From NCBI RefSeq assembly GCF_000429565.1, contig NZ_AUCC01000003.1, positions 1 through 64,000 of the forward strand: a stretch of DNA of 64,000 nucleotides, read 5' to 3'. Positions 32,571 through 41,345 of this stretch are shown here, piece by piece. Source of the DNA: Arsenophonus nasoniae DSM 15247. Its GTDB lineage: Bacteria; Pseudomonadota; Gammaproteobacteria; Enterobacterales; Enterobacteriaceae. The notes under the pieces were generated by a model. It was not told the origin of the DNA. It saw nothing but the letters and a program-made list of their open reading frames with translations, and ran no database searches. Each line of letters opens with the position of its first letter. Within the stretch, counting starts at the first letter, position 1. Both the position numbers and the translations under genes were made by a program.

Positions 32571-33275
32571 TTATTTAATATCCTGTGCGTTGACATCCGC
32601 GCCAAATCCAATCCCTTGTAACTGCCTGGCGAGTGCCTTTTTAAAATCACGATCACTCATCCCTAAAAAAGCACGGGCAGGAACATCGATAGTCCAACTC
32701 TTTTTTGCCGTTTTACCGCTTAACTTTTTAATAAGTAAGCCAGCCTGATAAAAAGACAGGGTTTCCGTTATCTGTTTTACTGTCGGTTTCCGCCACCGTT
32801 TGCCGCGTTTGACCTGATAGCCAAATTCCCGTAATTTTTTGGCCTGTTTATGGGTTGCTAAACGGCTCGGATCACGGCGTTGTTGACTGTCTAGCTGTTG
32901 TCGCCGAACCGTGACGTGCATCCCATGCTGTTGCGCAAATCCGACCACACCGGCGGGAACGGGTTTTGTTCCGTTACGGTATTGACCGCCTTGTAAATAA
33001 ATTCTCACCGCATCAATCTGTGGCATTTCTTTGATATGCAACAGTTTTGGCAGGTTTCGCAGCATCTTTTTTTTATACTGACTTTGGCGTGCTGGCCAGG
33101 CGGTGCCATTCGGGCGTTGCTGGTTTCTAACGTTGCGCTTTGCGGCCGCAATCACCCCATATTTTGCCATTCGCCATAAAAAACGTTGGCGTTTTTTAGG
33201 CGGTAATGCCAAACCGTTTAAGGCTTGCTGCATGTCTTTAAACTGTTTTTTATTCAGTTGCCCATTAATTATCAT
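32571..33275 (-). CDS. tail completion / virion morphogenesis protein (gpS-like)
   Basis: Very basic protein of 234 residues of the phage virion-morphogenesis (P2 gpS, Mu gpG) family. Family features: RQSQYKKKMLRNLPKLLHI, GVVGFAQQHGMHV, and the closing ARAFLGMSDRDFKKAL motif. It finishes the tail tip that meets the head. It overlaps the gpR-like gene by 11 bases. Confidence 0.82.
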   Translation of the reverse strand: MIINGQLNKKQFKDMQQALNGLALPPKKRQRFLWRMAKYGVIAAAKRNVRNQQRPNGTAWPARQSQYKKKMLRNLPKLLHIKEMPQIDAVRIYLQGGQYRNGTKPVPAGVVGFAQQHGMHVTVRRQQLDSQQRRDPSRLATHKQAKKLREFGYQVKRGKRWRKPTVKQITETLSFYQAGLLIKKLSGKTAKKSWTIDVPARAFLGMSDRDFKKALARQLQGIGFGADVNAQDIK

Positions 33276-33744
33276 CTTTCACATCACGATAAATGTCAGC
33301 GTGTTCAGCAAATCCTATCTGCGGATCAACAATCGACCATTTTTTACCCTCAAAAGGGATAATGCCCAAGGTATCTTCTTTCATGACGATGGGCTCAGCC
33401 AGTGAAAGTGTCACAACGACAACGGCGGTTTCTCCATCCACATCAACCGTCATTGAGGGCGGCTCCTGCTCAAGATTACTCTCCCCTAACACATTATCCT
33501 GTTCAGCTAACCAGGCATTAATCAATAAAGGGATATAACGTGGGTCAAGCTCACGGTAAGGGAAACGCCCCCAGGCAATTACGGCTTCAAATTTCTGTAT
33601 CAGCATTTGATACTGATCTAAGCCGACCTCTTTTTGCGCCGGAATAAACTGTATTTCGTCCATTTCGCTGGTAAATTCGGTTTTCCAAACCCGCTCGGGC
33701 AAATTTGCTTTTAAAAATTGGGTCAGGCATTGTAATTTGCTCAT
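33265..33744 (-). CDS. tail completion protein (gpR-like)
   Basis: A 159-residue protein in the P2 gpR position, between head completion and gpS. It has an aromatic helical first half (FEAVIAWGRFPYRELDPRYIPLLINAWL, in part typical of the family) and an acidic beta second half. It starts in the last bases of the head completion gene (four-base overlap). Confidence 0.75.
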   Translation of the reverse strand: MSKLQCLTQFLKANLPERVWKTEFTSEMDEIQFIPAQKEVGLDQYQMLIQKFEAVIAWGRFPYRELDPRYIPLLINAWLAEQDNVLGESNLEQEPPSMTVDVDGETAVVVVTLSLAEPIVMKEDTLGIIPFEGKKWSIVDPQIGFAEHADIYRDVKDDN

Positions 33745-34193
33745 AGCATTGCCACCGTGACACGTTTTAAACCTTTCATGTTGCGGATCACCACAGCCGC
33801 CTCAGCGAGTAATCGACGTCGAACTTCGGGGCTTTCCTGTTGTGGATGAGGCGCACGGCTGACCATTGCGGTGTATTCGCCGATTAAATCCGCTTTGGCT
33901 CGGGCATAGACGGCTTTTTTATACTGTGCGCTGAGCGCATTTTGACCGTTGGCGCTCGCACCTGTCACTTCATATGACGTTTTATAGCCTTTCGCCAATA
34001 ACTGGCGTTTCAGTGAAGCGAGCGACAAATTAATTTCGGCAACACTGGCTAATAGCGCATCCGTAAGCAAATCGTTGTCTAAATCCACCGGTACCTGCCG
34101 TTGTTTTTGAAAGTCTTCCAAATTCAAATCCGGCCAAAAACCCTCATTAATAATCGGATTATGCTGGTAATTTAACTCGTTGCCGTTAAACAT
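33741..34193 (-). CDS. head completion protein (gpL-like)
   Basis: A 150-residue protein. The ATG at 34193 is chosen because AAGGAG lies 4 bases upstream; the frame is open further but crosses a terminator-like hairpin. It starts MFNGNELNYQHNPIINEGFWPDL, the P2 gpL family pattern, and has the conserved YKKAVYARAKADL helix. It plugs the filled head before tail joining. Confidence 0.82.
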   Translation of the reverse strand: MFNGNELNYQHNPIINEGFWPDLNLEDFQKQRQVPVDLDNDLLTDALLASVAEINLSLASLKRQLLAKGYKTSYEVTGASANGQNALSAQYKKAVYARAKADLIGEYTAMVSRAPHPQQESPEVRRRLLAEAAVVIRNMKGLKRVTVAML

Positions 34194-34205
34194 AACGCTC
34201 CTTGT

Positions 34206-34274
34206 AAAAAAAACGGGCTGTCCGGCTTCCCTGGCCAATTGCAATCAATGGCATTGCCTCCACCGCGCCCGTTT
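34206..34274 (-). terminator. terminator-like hairpin inside the late operon
   Basis: On the minus strand AAACGGGC (34274-34267) pairs perfectly with GCCCGTTT (34218-34211), followed by an uninterrupted T-run, with a shorter inverted repeat in the 48-base loop. It sits between the small terminase and head completion genes and may lower expression of everything downstream. Confidence 0.45.
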
Positions 34275-34291
34275 GGCTGGCGGTAGTCTTT

Positions 34292-34999
34292 TTATGCTGT
34301 TTTTAGCGCACGAAGGCGCATGGCGATGCGTTTTAGCTGCGTATCAACCCCCACTTTAGGATTAAGCGCTCTGGCGCGCGCCAGATAGTCGGCGGCTTTT
34401 TCAAGCGTTTCAACACAATCCATCGCACTGGCTTTGGCTTCCACATTGCGATCATGACTTAGCAAGTTCAATGCGGCAAATTTGTAGTATTTTGCTCGGA
34501 TTTTTTCGTGTACCCGCCATTTTTCAGTGACATTTTTAAAGGTGCGTGAAAAATAAGGCTCGATGCCGTTTCCCGCTTCCTGTTCCGTATACGCCCAGGC
34601 TAATATCGTATCCGCCACAAACGCGGCGAAATGACTACGGAAGTTATCGGGGGTGAGCTGTCCTTGCTCAATGGCAATCTCTGCCCAATCCAATCCTTTA
34701 TCGAAATCCCCCACATCAAAGAGCCAAATGACGCAATAAGCAAAAATGGGGTTTCGATAGACTTCCCCCTCTGACAAATAACGTTCAGCGGTGGGAAGGT
34801 AAGTGGGCAGTAATTCTCGCCTTTTCATTTCCACTCTGTCGGCGGTTGTCGGTTGGGCTCGTAATCGTTTGACATCCCGCTCAATCGCTCGCGCTTGTAA
34901 GTGCATACTGGCACCATCAGCGATAGAGACAGCTTGTTGCCGTTCTAGCTTTTGGCGCAGTTCAACTTCGGCACGATGGCGCTGAGCAGGGGATAGCAT
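34292..34999 (-). CDS. terminase small subunit (gpM-like)
   Basis: A 235-residue, helical, basic protein of the P2 gpM family (MLSPAQRHRAEVELRQ at the start; EMKRRELLPTYLPTAERYL in the middle; VGVDTQLKRIA near the end). It recognises the cos site and starts packaging with the gpP-like ATPase. It follows the capsid gene by 3 bases. Confidence 0.87.
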   Translation of the reverse strand: MLSPAQRHRAEVELRQKLERQQAVSIADGASMHLQARAIERDVKRLRAQPTTADRVEMKRRELLPTYLPTAERYLSEGEVYRNPIFAYCVIWLFDVGDFDKGLDWAEIAIEQGQLTPDNFRSHFAAFVADTILAWAYTEQEAGNGIEPYFSRTFKNVTEKWRVHEKIRAKYYKFAALNLLSHDRNVEAKASAMDCVETLEKAADYLARARALNPKVGVDTQLKRIAMRLRALKTA

Positions 35000-35002
35000 G
35001 GC

Positions 35003-36031
35003 TTATCCCCCGACTTTTTCGGCGGGCTCGGTAATTTTACCGATGGTAACCGCGCCTTCATCATAAGCAGCATATAACTCAGGAAATTCCAGCGCGTAGC
35101 CTTCATTGCGCAGATATTTATTCTCATACTGCTTACGGTCTTCGACAAATTCGGCTTTACGCTGGCGCGTATTGCGTTGGGTGTAGATATGCAGATTTGA
35201 CAGCATGGTTACCACCATCCTTTTTCCCGGCATAAAAGGGGGCACAAGGGCTTTACGGCCAGCGATGGTATCCGCCAGCATTTGCGCGGCGATTTTCTCT
35301 GTCGGTCGGTCAGCGGCCTGATATAAGCGATATTGTTCGGCGGCAACCAAATCCGCCCCAACCAGCACGACCAAGCGCGGATCCGTACGGAACTGCTGAG
35401 GAATAGAAGTATTAATCAAATCGGATGCCATGGCGTCTAACGATCGGAAATCCCCTTTATCATCTAATATGACCGGTTTAGTGATAACCTGCTTACCGCG
35501 ATTCCAATCTTTAGCGATTTGATGCCAACCGATATTGACGTCTTCACCGTTTGGATTCTCTTCGGGTTTAGTGGTATCGGCAACTTTTTTACCATTAAAA
35601 CCAATGCGCAGCATATCAAGCGCAAATGATTCATTGGTAAAGGCTTGCATACGCTGGAAAAACTCATTTTCCGTCCCCGCATTCGCCCATACGGATAACA
35701 GGCTCCAGGGTAATGCGGCGCCGGAGTCTGTTTCAGCCAGTTTGTACTCGTTGCCGTCCACCAATGTTTTACGAATAAAACGACCGTCTTTATTGCGACC
35801 GGTGAATAAACCGGGATTACCGACCGCAACCACTTGCCCCTGCAACTGGTCAACGTCAGCACAGGTGATCATGCTCAATAATTCAACCGATTCAAGCAAT
35901 GCTGAACGCAAAGCCGTTTCTTTTGGATCCGATAATTTAAAATAACGCGATGGGTTAGTGACGTTATACGCTTTCGCCAAACCACTTTCGTAATGATTGA
36001 GCCATTCCTCGGCTCTTTGGTTTAAAAACAT
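35003..36031 (-). CDS. major capsid protein (gpN-like)
   Basis: HK97-fold capsid protein of the P2 gpN family, 342 residues. Family features: NVTNPSRYFKLSDPKET near the start, the RIGFNGKKVADTT segment, and EGYALEFPELYAAYDEG near the end. P2 gpN loses about 31 N-terminal residues to the gpO protease; the same may happen here. AGGAG precedes the ATG. Confidence 0.92.
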   Translation of the reverse strand: MFLNQRAEEWLNHYESGLAKAYNVTNPSRYFKLSDPKETALRSALLESVELLSMITCADVDQLQGQVVAVGNPGLFTGRNKDGRFIRKTLVDGNEYKLAETDSGAALPWSLLSVWANAGTENEFFQRMQAFTNESFALDMLRIGFNGKKVADTTKPEENPNGEDVNIGWHQIAKDWNRGKQVITKPVILDDKGDFRSLDAMASDLINTSIPQQFRTDPRLVVLVGADLVAAEQYRLYQAADRPTEKIAAQMLADTIAGRKALVPPFMPGKRMVVTMLSNLHIYTQRNTRQRKAEFVEDRKQYENKYLRNEGYALEFPELYAAYDEGAVTIGKITEPAEKVGG

Positions 36032-36060
36032 GGAAATCCCTCTCCTAGATGACGAGCCGA

Positions 36061-36846
36061 TTAAAGAAATTTAAAACCCTTTTCTTTTGTATTGTTCGCC
36101 GGATTGAGTTTAGGTAAACGCGTAATTTTTTCGTCCAACTTTCCAAAGTTTTTAACGATTTGCGGTAGGTTATCGCGTAAACGGGCAAACTCTTCGGTGT
36201 CAACCACTTCTTTTACCGTGTCGACCTCTTCTTGTACGTCTTCAACATCTTGCTGTGTTGATGCCAGCTGCGATTTTAAACGCTGAATTTCCTCTTCAGC
36301 CTCGGCGAGTGCCTGAGCTAGCTGCTGCAATTTGTCACCGTCGACTTCTTTTTCGATAGGGGATTCGGGCTCGGCAATATTAAAAAGCTTACGCCAGTTT
36401 GATTTTTTAGACTTTGTTGACATGTCCTTGTCCTTTGGTTTTTTCCGGCTGAAATGGAGCCGGGTAGTGCCGACACTGGCCGGCTCATTCGTTACGCCCA
36501 GTCCTTGCAGATAAGACTTACCTGTCCCTCTAAAATTGCCATCAGGGGTTAATTCAATCGAAGTGAATAAATAGTTATCCGCTGCATTGGCCATTAATAA
36601 ATTGACAAAGGGCCGCAGTATTGCGAGTAGCTGTAATTCACCACGCGCATTTTCTTCCAGCATGACTTCAAGGACTTCGCCCATGGGCTCCGCATCGTGG
36701 TTATGTTCAGGCCAAATCATCGCCGCATATAATTGGTGATCATATAATTCGGCGACATCTAACAGGTCTTGTCTTTCAATAACCCGACCATCAATGGTGT
36801 CACCCTCTGTCGCGATACATAGCCATGTAGTTCTTAATTGCGACAT
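36061..36846 (-). CDS. capsid scaffold and maturation protease (gpO-like)
   Basis: A 261-residue protein that guides capsid assembly and then cleaves capsid and itself. The N-terminal serine-protease half shows candidates for the P2 triad: Asp in EGDTIDGR (about 19), His in PEHNHDAEP (about 49), Ser in FTSIEL (about 95). The C-terminal half is a long acidic coiled coil (AEEEIQRLKSQLASTQQ), the scaffold part. It is first in the minus-strand late operon, back to back with the terminase gene. Confidence 0.9.
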   Translation of the reverse strand: MSQLRTTWLCIATEGDTIDGRVIERQDLLDVAELYDHQLYAAMIWPEHNHDAEPMGEVLEVMLEENARGELQLLAILRPFVNLLMANAADNYLFTSIELTPDGNFRGTGKSYLQGLGVTNEPASVGTTRLHFSRKKPKDKDMSTKSKKSNWRKLFNIAEPESPIEKEVDGDKLQQLAQALAEAEEEIQRLKSQLASTQQDVEDVQEEVDTVKEVVDTEEFARLRDNLPQIVKNFGKLDEKITRLPKLNPANNTKEKGFKFL

Positions 36847-36999
36847 TGATATGTTGTTCCCATCCTTGGGTTAATTTGCTTCCGTTCGTTTCGGTCTACT
36901 CAGTATTGCCCACATTTTTTTCACTGGCGAGAAGTTCAATTCGGCTATCACGGCGTTGCCGAAAGCGACTTAATGCCAGCAGCAACGCATCGAGGCACA

Positions 37000-38796
37000 A
37001 TGCCTGCTATGGCTAAATATCACGATGCAAAAATTGAAGTCGCCAAATCCCTTTATTTGCGACACTACACGCCGGCGGAAATCGCCGCGGAATTAGCGCT
37101 ACCCAATCGGCGGATCGTTTATTATTGGGCGCAAAAATGGCACTGGGCCGAGATGCTCAGCCATGAAACCGTTATTGAGGCAATCAATCGTCGAATTGTA
37201 CTTTTAACCGGTCGTGATAAGAAAACTGAACTCGAACAGGACGAACTCGATCGCCTCATTGCACATCATGTTAAGTTGATGGCACAAGCCAACAAACATA
37301 CTGAAAAAATGGTGGCGCTCAAACCCCAGTCAAATGACAGGCAAGGTTATGGCGATGAGATGGTTGAAGATGAAGAAAAACCAAAAAAGAAAAAGCGTTA
37401 TCGTAAAAATGACATTTCCCGCATTACTGCTGAAGACTTCCAGCAATTTGCGGATGAAAGGCTATTTGCGTATCAAAAACACCTGCGCATCAACATGACC
37501 CAGGCGGTTCGTAATATTTTAAAAAGTCGCCAAATTGGCGCAACCTGGTATTTTGCTTATGAAGCGTTTGAAAATGCCTGTTTGACAGCCGATCCACAAA
37601 TATTTTTATCCGCATCACGCCCACAGGCGGAAGTTTTTCGCGCTTATATCGTGAATATTGCCGAAAAGTTTTTTGGGGTAACCCTAACCGGTAATCCGAT
37701 CCGGTTAAGCAATGGCGCTGAATTACGGTTTCTCTCCACAAACAAAAACACCGCACAATCCTATAGTGGTCATTTGTATTGTGATGAATACCTCTGGGTA
37801 CCGGATTTCAAACGGTTGAATGATGTCGCCTCCGCCATGGCAACCCATGACAAATGGCGCACAACCTATTTATCAACCCCCAGTTCAAAAACACATGGGG
37901 GTTATCCATTCTGGACAGGTGACGAATGGCGCGGTCAGGATCCAAAGCGTAAAAATATAACGTTTCCTTCCGTTGATGACATGCGCGACGGGGGGCGCGT
38001 GTGTCCAGATGGTCAATGGCGTTATGTTATTACGCTTGAAGATGCGATAAAAGGCGGCTTTAATCTGGCGTCAATCGATAAGCTACGGCAACGATATAAC
38101 CCTGACACCTTTAAGATGCTATATATGTGTATTTTTATTGAGCATGGCGCTTCTGTTTTTAAATATGACACACTGCAAAAATGTGGGGTTGATGTGAACT
38201 TATGGGAAGACCATAACCCGAAAGCCCCAAGACCCTTTGGCGAGCGTGAAGTCTGGGGCGGTTATGATCCTGCGCGCTCTGGTGATACCTCCACCTTTGT
38301 CATTGTTGCACCACCCATGATGGCACCTGAAGTGTTTCGAATATTAGCCACTTTTTATTGGCAGGGGTTTAGCTGGCGTCATCAAGCCAAACTGATTGAA
38401 GATTTAACGAAAAAATATCGTTTCACCCATATTGGTATTGATACCACCGGGATTGGTCAATCCGTCTATGAAATGGTGCAGGATTTTGCTCCTCGCATCA
38501 CACAACCTATCCTTTACAGCTTATCAATGAAAACCCAGTTAGTGATGAAAATGATCGATATCGTTGATGAAGAACGGATTGAGTGGGATGTGGAACAAAA
38601 AGAAATACCCGCCTCTTTTTTATGTATTCGACACACCACAACGGGTAAAGGCAGCGCCATGACGTTTGTGGCGGATAGAACCCAGGAAACCGGTCATGCA
38701 GACGTTTTTTGGGCAACCTCCCATGCGGTGATTAAAGAGCCCTTGAATACCGATAAAAAACGCAAATCAACCTATCACTTTGCCAAGGCGTCATAA
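37000..38796 (+). CDS. terminase large subunit (gpP-like)
   Basis: Packaging motor with ATPase and nuclease domains, about 598 residues. An N-terminal HTH (TPAEIAAELALPNRRIVYYW) is followed by the Walker A variant KSRQIGATW near residue 170, Walker B LYCDEYLW near 260, and the nuclease acidic residues in GGYDPARSGD, HIGIDTTGIG and GHADVFWA. This is the P2 gpP order. ATGs at 36973, 37000 and 37009 are possible; GAGG lies 4 bases before 37000. It overlaps the portal start by one base (TAATG). Confidence 0.92.
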   Translation: MPAMAKYHDAKIEVAKSLYLRHYTPAEIAAELALPNRRIVYYWAQKWHWAEMLSHETVIEAINRRIVLLTGRDKKTELEQDELDRLIAHHVKLMAQANKHTEKMVALKPQSNDRQGYGDEMVEDEEKPKKKKRYRKNDISRITAEDFQQFADERLFAYQKHLRINMTQAVRNILKSRQIGATWYFAYEAFENACLTADPQIFLSASRPQAEVFRAYIVNIAEKFFGVTLTGNPIRLSNGAELRFLSTNKNTAQSYSGHLYCDEYLWVPDFKRLNDVASAMATHDKWRTTYLSTPSSKTHGGYPFWTGDEWRGQDPKRKNITFPSVDDMRDGGRVCPDGQWRYVITLEDAIKGGFNLASIDKLRQRYNPDTFKMLYMCIFIEHGASVFKYDTLQKCGVDVNLWEDHNPKAPRPFGEREVWGGYDPARSGDTSTFVIVAPPMMAPEVFRILATFYWQGFSWRHQAKLIEDLTKKYRFTHIGIDTTGIGQSVYEMVQDFAPRITQPILYSLSMKTQLVMKMIDIVDEERIEWDVEQKEIPASFLCIRHTTTGKGSAMTFVADRTQETGHADVFWATSHAVIKEPLNTDKKRKSTYHFAKAS

Positions 38797-39827
38797 TGAA
38801 AAAGCAATGGAATTCACGCAAAAACAGGCTGCAAACAGCAAAAGCAGCCAAAAAAGGGTTTAGTATCACGTTGGGTAAGCCAGAACCCATTTTAACCACG
38901 CATACCGATTATCAAAATGTTGGGTATGACAATGCGTTCGATCACTGGACGTTGCCCATTGACCGACAAGCCCTTGCCGAACTGGTGAATTTGAATGGTC
39001 AGCATGGCGGCGTACTCTATGCCCGCCATAATATGGTAGTCAGTGATTATATGGGGGGCGGTTTAACCCATGAACAGCTTAAAGCGGCGGTATTTAGCTA
39101 TTTCCTGTTTGGGGATGTGGCGCTATTAAAAGTGCGTAACGGTTGGGGGGATGTTTTAGCGCTAGAAGTCTTGCCCTCGCTTTACTTGCGGCGCCGAAAA
39201 GACGGCGATTTTGTGATTTTACAGGACGGTGAGCCTCTGGTTTATTCCCCTGAAGACATTATTTATCTCAAACAATACGACCCACAACAGCAGGTTTACG
39301 GTATTCCGGATTATATCGGGGGGATCCATGCAGCGTTACTCAATAGCGAAGCGACTATATTTCGCCGGCGCTATTACCATAACGGCGCCCACACGGGCGG
39401 GATGATTTACTGTAATGACCCGAACATGACGGATGAAGTGGAAGCGGAAATCATTAGCAACCTCGAACACAGCAAAGGAATTGGAAATTTTTCAACCATG
39501 TTTGTCAGCGTGCCTAACGGTGACCCCGATGGCATCAAGTTTATTCCCGTAGGGGATATTTCGGCGCAGGATGAATTTAGTAACGTGAAAAGCATTAGTG
39601 CCCAGGATGTGTTAACCGCCCATCGTTTCCCCGCAGGTTTAGCGGGCATTATCCCCGGTAATGTGGGGGGACTGGGTGACCCCATCAAAGCGCGTGAAGC
39701 CTACCGAAAAGATGAAGTCATCCCGGTTCAAAACCTGTTTATGCATGCGATTAATCCTGAAATCGGCAAAAATGAAGGGCTAAAGCTGATTTTTAATCAA
39801 AAATCTGACAATAAAAATGATGAATAG
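38796..39827 (+). CDS. portal protein (gpQ-like)
   Basis: Dodecameric portal of the PBSX/P2 gpQ family, 343 residues. Seen: DNAFDHWTLPIDRQALAEL near the start, YSPEDIIYLKQYDPQQQVYG in the middle, then RRRYYHNGAHTGGMIY and HRFPAGLAGIIPGNVGGLGD, all strongly conserved in this family. It pairs with the terminase gene on the plus strand, divergent from the rest of the head genes, as in P2. Confidence 0.92.
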   Translation: MKKQWNSRKNRLQTAKAAKKGFSITLGKPEPILTTHTDYQNVGYDNAFDHWTLPIDRQALAELVNLNGQHGGVLYARHNMVVSDYMGGGLTHEQLKAAVFSYFLFGDVALLKVRNGWGDVLALEVLPSLYLRRRKDGDFVILQDGEPLVYSPEDIIYLKQYDPQQQVYGIPDYIGGIHAALLNSEATIFRRRYYHNGAHTGGMIYCNDPNMTDEVEAEIISNLEHSKGIGNFSTMFVSVPNGDPDGIKFIPVGDISAQDEFSNVKSISAQDVLTAHRFPAGLAGIIPGNVGGLGDPIKAREAYRKDEVIPVQNLFMHAINPEIGKNEGLKLIFNQKSDNKNDE

Positions 39828-39876
39828 TTAAAAATGGTGTAAAATTAAAGCGTTACATCAATCGGAGGGCTTGCAC

Positions 39877-40086
39877 GTGCGAGTATTAACCATATTCTGT
39901 CCAATTTGTAGCCAAAAAGCGATCATTCGTAAATCAAATAGAAAACATCATGAAATTTCCGACCTGTATTGTGCCTGTACTGATGTGGAATGCGGTCATA
40001 CCTTTGTTCTGAATTTAATCTTTAGCCATACTTTAAGCCCCAGTGCCAAAACAAACTGTGCGTTACTCCAGCCGTTAAATTATTAA
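39877..40086 (+). CDS. Ogr/Delta-like late gene activator
   Basis: A 69-residue zinc-finger protein with the Ogr spacing: FCPICSQKA, then about 23 residues later CACTDVECGHTFV, giving four Cys ligands. Ogr-type proteins bind upstream of P2-family late promoters and contact the RNA polymerase alpha subunit. The GTG at 39877 is preferred, with GGAGG 9 bases upstream; a TTG at 39871 is too close to it. In P2 the gene follows gene D; here it follows the portal gene. Confidence 0.85.
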   Translation: MRVLTIFCPICSQKAIIRKSNRKHHEISDLYCACTDVECGHTFVLNLIFSHTLSPSAKTNCALLQPLNY

Positions 40087-40214
40087 AACGAGAGCCGCTT
40101 GAAATTTTAACCCTGTTAAACACCTCGTCAATATTTCCTTTCAATCTGGAAAATAAATTTTTCCGAGGTACTCCTTACAATATTATTCGAACTTAATAAC
40201 TACTAACAGTTGAT

Positions 40215-40388
40215 TTAGCTTTTTTCAGAAAGCGTTATTAACGATTGTTTAACCTCCTCAGATAATTCCATAATCATATCGAGAATAATTTCTCGCTCAT
40301 GTTGATTGTCTATTTTTGGGTCTGTTGCCAGTTTAGATAGTGTATTGATGCGCTCCAAAGTCACAACGATATTGAATAAATCGTTCAT
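40215..40388 (-). CDS. small acidic helical phage protein
   Basis: A 57-residue frame starting MNDLFNIVVTLERINTLSKL and ending LSEEVKQSLITLSEKS, almost wholly helical and acidic. AAGGA lies 11 bases before the ATG. It lies between the Ogr-like gene and the iteron block, on the strand of the replication genes. No family recognised. It could be a small early regulator; support is a clean frame, sensible composition and a ribosome binding site. Confidence 0.5.
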   Translation of the reverse strand: MNDLFNIVVTLERINTLSKLATDPKIDNQHEREIILDMIMELSEEVKQSLITLSEKS

Positions 40389-40580
40389 AGTTTACATTTT
40401 CCTTTAACTGGAGCACCCCGAAAACACCCTATTCTGAGCGATTAATAATAAAATATACATAAAATCAATGAATTAATGACTATTTTCTCATCAATAAAAT
40501 TTTACTGAGATAAAAAATACTATCCTTGTCCTATTGTTAAATTTTTGTGAGTTTAAAAAAAGAAAATTCTTTAGGGATGG

Positions 40581-40875
40581 GGGTATGTTTCGGAAAATCC
40601 TTACATGCCTTACACAGCAAAAAACAGCCTATAAGCCCTTGAAAATAATGGATTCTTATGTAAGGAAAAAACCCTTACAAAATCTTACATCATCCTTACA
40701 TATAATAAAATCAATAAGATAGCTTTTAAAGTTGTAAGGAGTTGTAAGTCTTACATGTAAGGATTTTGTAAGGGTTTTGTAAGACTTTCCACTTTAATTA
40801 TTTTCCTTTAAAATCATAAACTAATATCATAATTTTTAATTTATAAGGAATGTAAGGGTTTTCCGAGGTATACCC
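40581..40875. repeat. iteron block, candidate prophage replication origin
   Basis: Nine exact TGTAAGG/CCTTACA heptamers (start positions 40599, 40608, 40659, 40673, 40694, 40733, 40756, 40767, 40851) plus several one-mismatch copies in 260 bp. Most point one way in the left half and the other way in the right half. The block is closed by a 33-bp inverted repeat (40581-40613 and 40843-40875, 27 of 33 matching). The word TTTTCCGAGGTA of the right arm, with a CCTTACA 2 bases beyond, recurs at 40159-40179. Iterons beside a primase-helicase gene suggest an origin; a large operator array is the alternative. Confidence 0.65.
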
Positions 40876-40951
40876 AAAAATTGTGGAAGATATTTATATT
40901 GATCAAATAATAACCATAAATATTAGTTTATTATTATATTTATGTATTATT

Positions 40952-41205
40952 TAACCTGAGTTCGGGATAAGCGGTAGTTATGAGAAAACAAAAATAGCTC
41001 ATTTATCAATAAAAACCTTTTAAAATCAATAAAATGATAAAAAAAGGAAATATTTTTAGTTGGTTGTAGGTTAAAAAATAAGCTATTTTCTTTGCTAAAA
41101 TCATGAAAAAAGCCAAAATTCAGCACTGTTTTATGTAATAATTTTAATTTAAGTAATTGAATATACAATAAAAAATTTTATATTTCTTATCCCGAACTCA
41201 GGTTA
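40952..41205. mobile_element. MITE-like element with 20-bp perfect terminal inverted repeats
   Basis: A 254-bp AT-rich segment with perfect 20-bp inverted ends, TAACCTGAGTTCGGGATAAG at 40952 and its complement at 41186-41205. It has no transposase. TTTATGTAT lies directly after the right end and also 4 bases before the left end, possibly a disturbed target duplication. The parent transposon family is not identified. Confidence 0.65.
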
Positions 41206-41345
41206 TTTATGTATCCGAGATAACTTGTGTTCTATCTCTGCCTTTGTGTCTATTTTTAGTTTGGGTGATGGCACTCAAGATGATGTGATAAAAACAAAAA
41301 AACCTTAACGTTTGTTAAGGCATAACATAGCAAACCGAGATTGAA

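Larger units (their letters stand above)
40389..41345. other. 957-bp non-coding region with candidate origin and MITE-like element
   Basis: AT-rich stretch between the small acidic gene and the primase-helicase gene. It contains the iteron block (40581-40875) and the 254-bp inverted-repeat element (40952-41205). Short open frames across it fall within these repeats and are not credible genes. Confidence 0.6.

Noticed and set aside
40534..40722. Plus-strand frame of 62 codons
   Set aside because: Made largely of the iteron words; composition follows the repeats, not a protein.
40599..40857. CRISPR-like short repeats
   Set aside because: The 7-bp words have irregular spacing and both orientations and lack constant-length spacers; iterons or operators fit better.
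40947..41168. Minus-strand frame of 73 codons
   Set aside because: Lies within the MITE-like element and uses its inverted end; aromatic, low-complexity product and no ribosome binding site.
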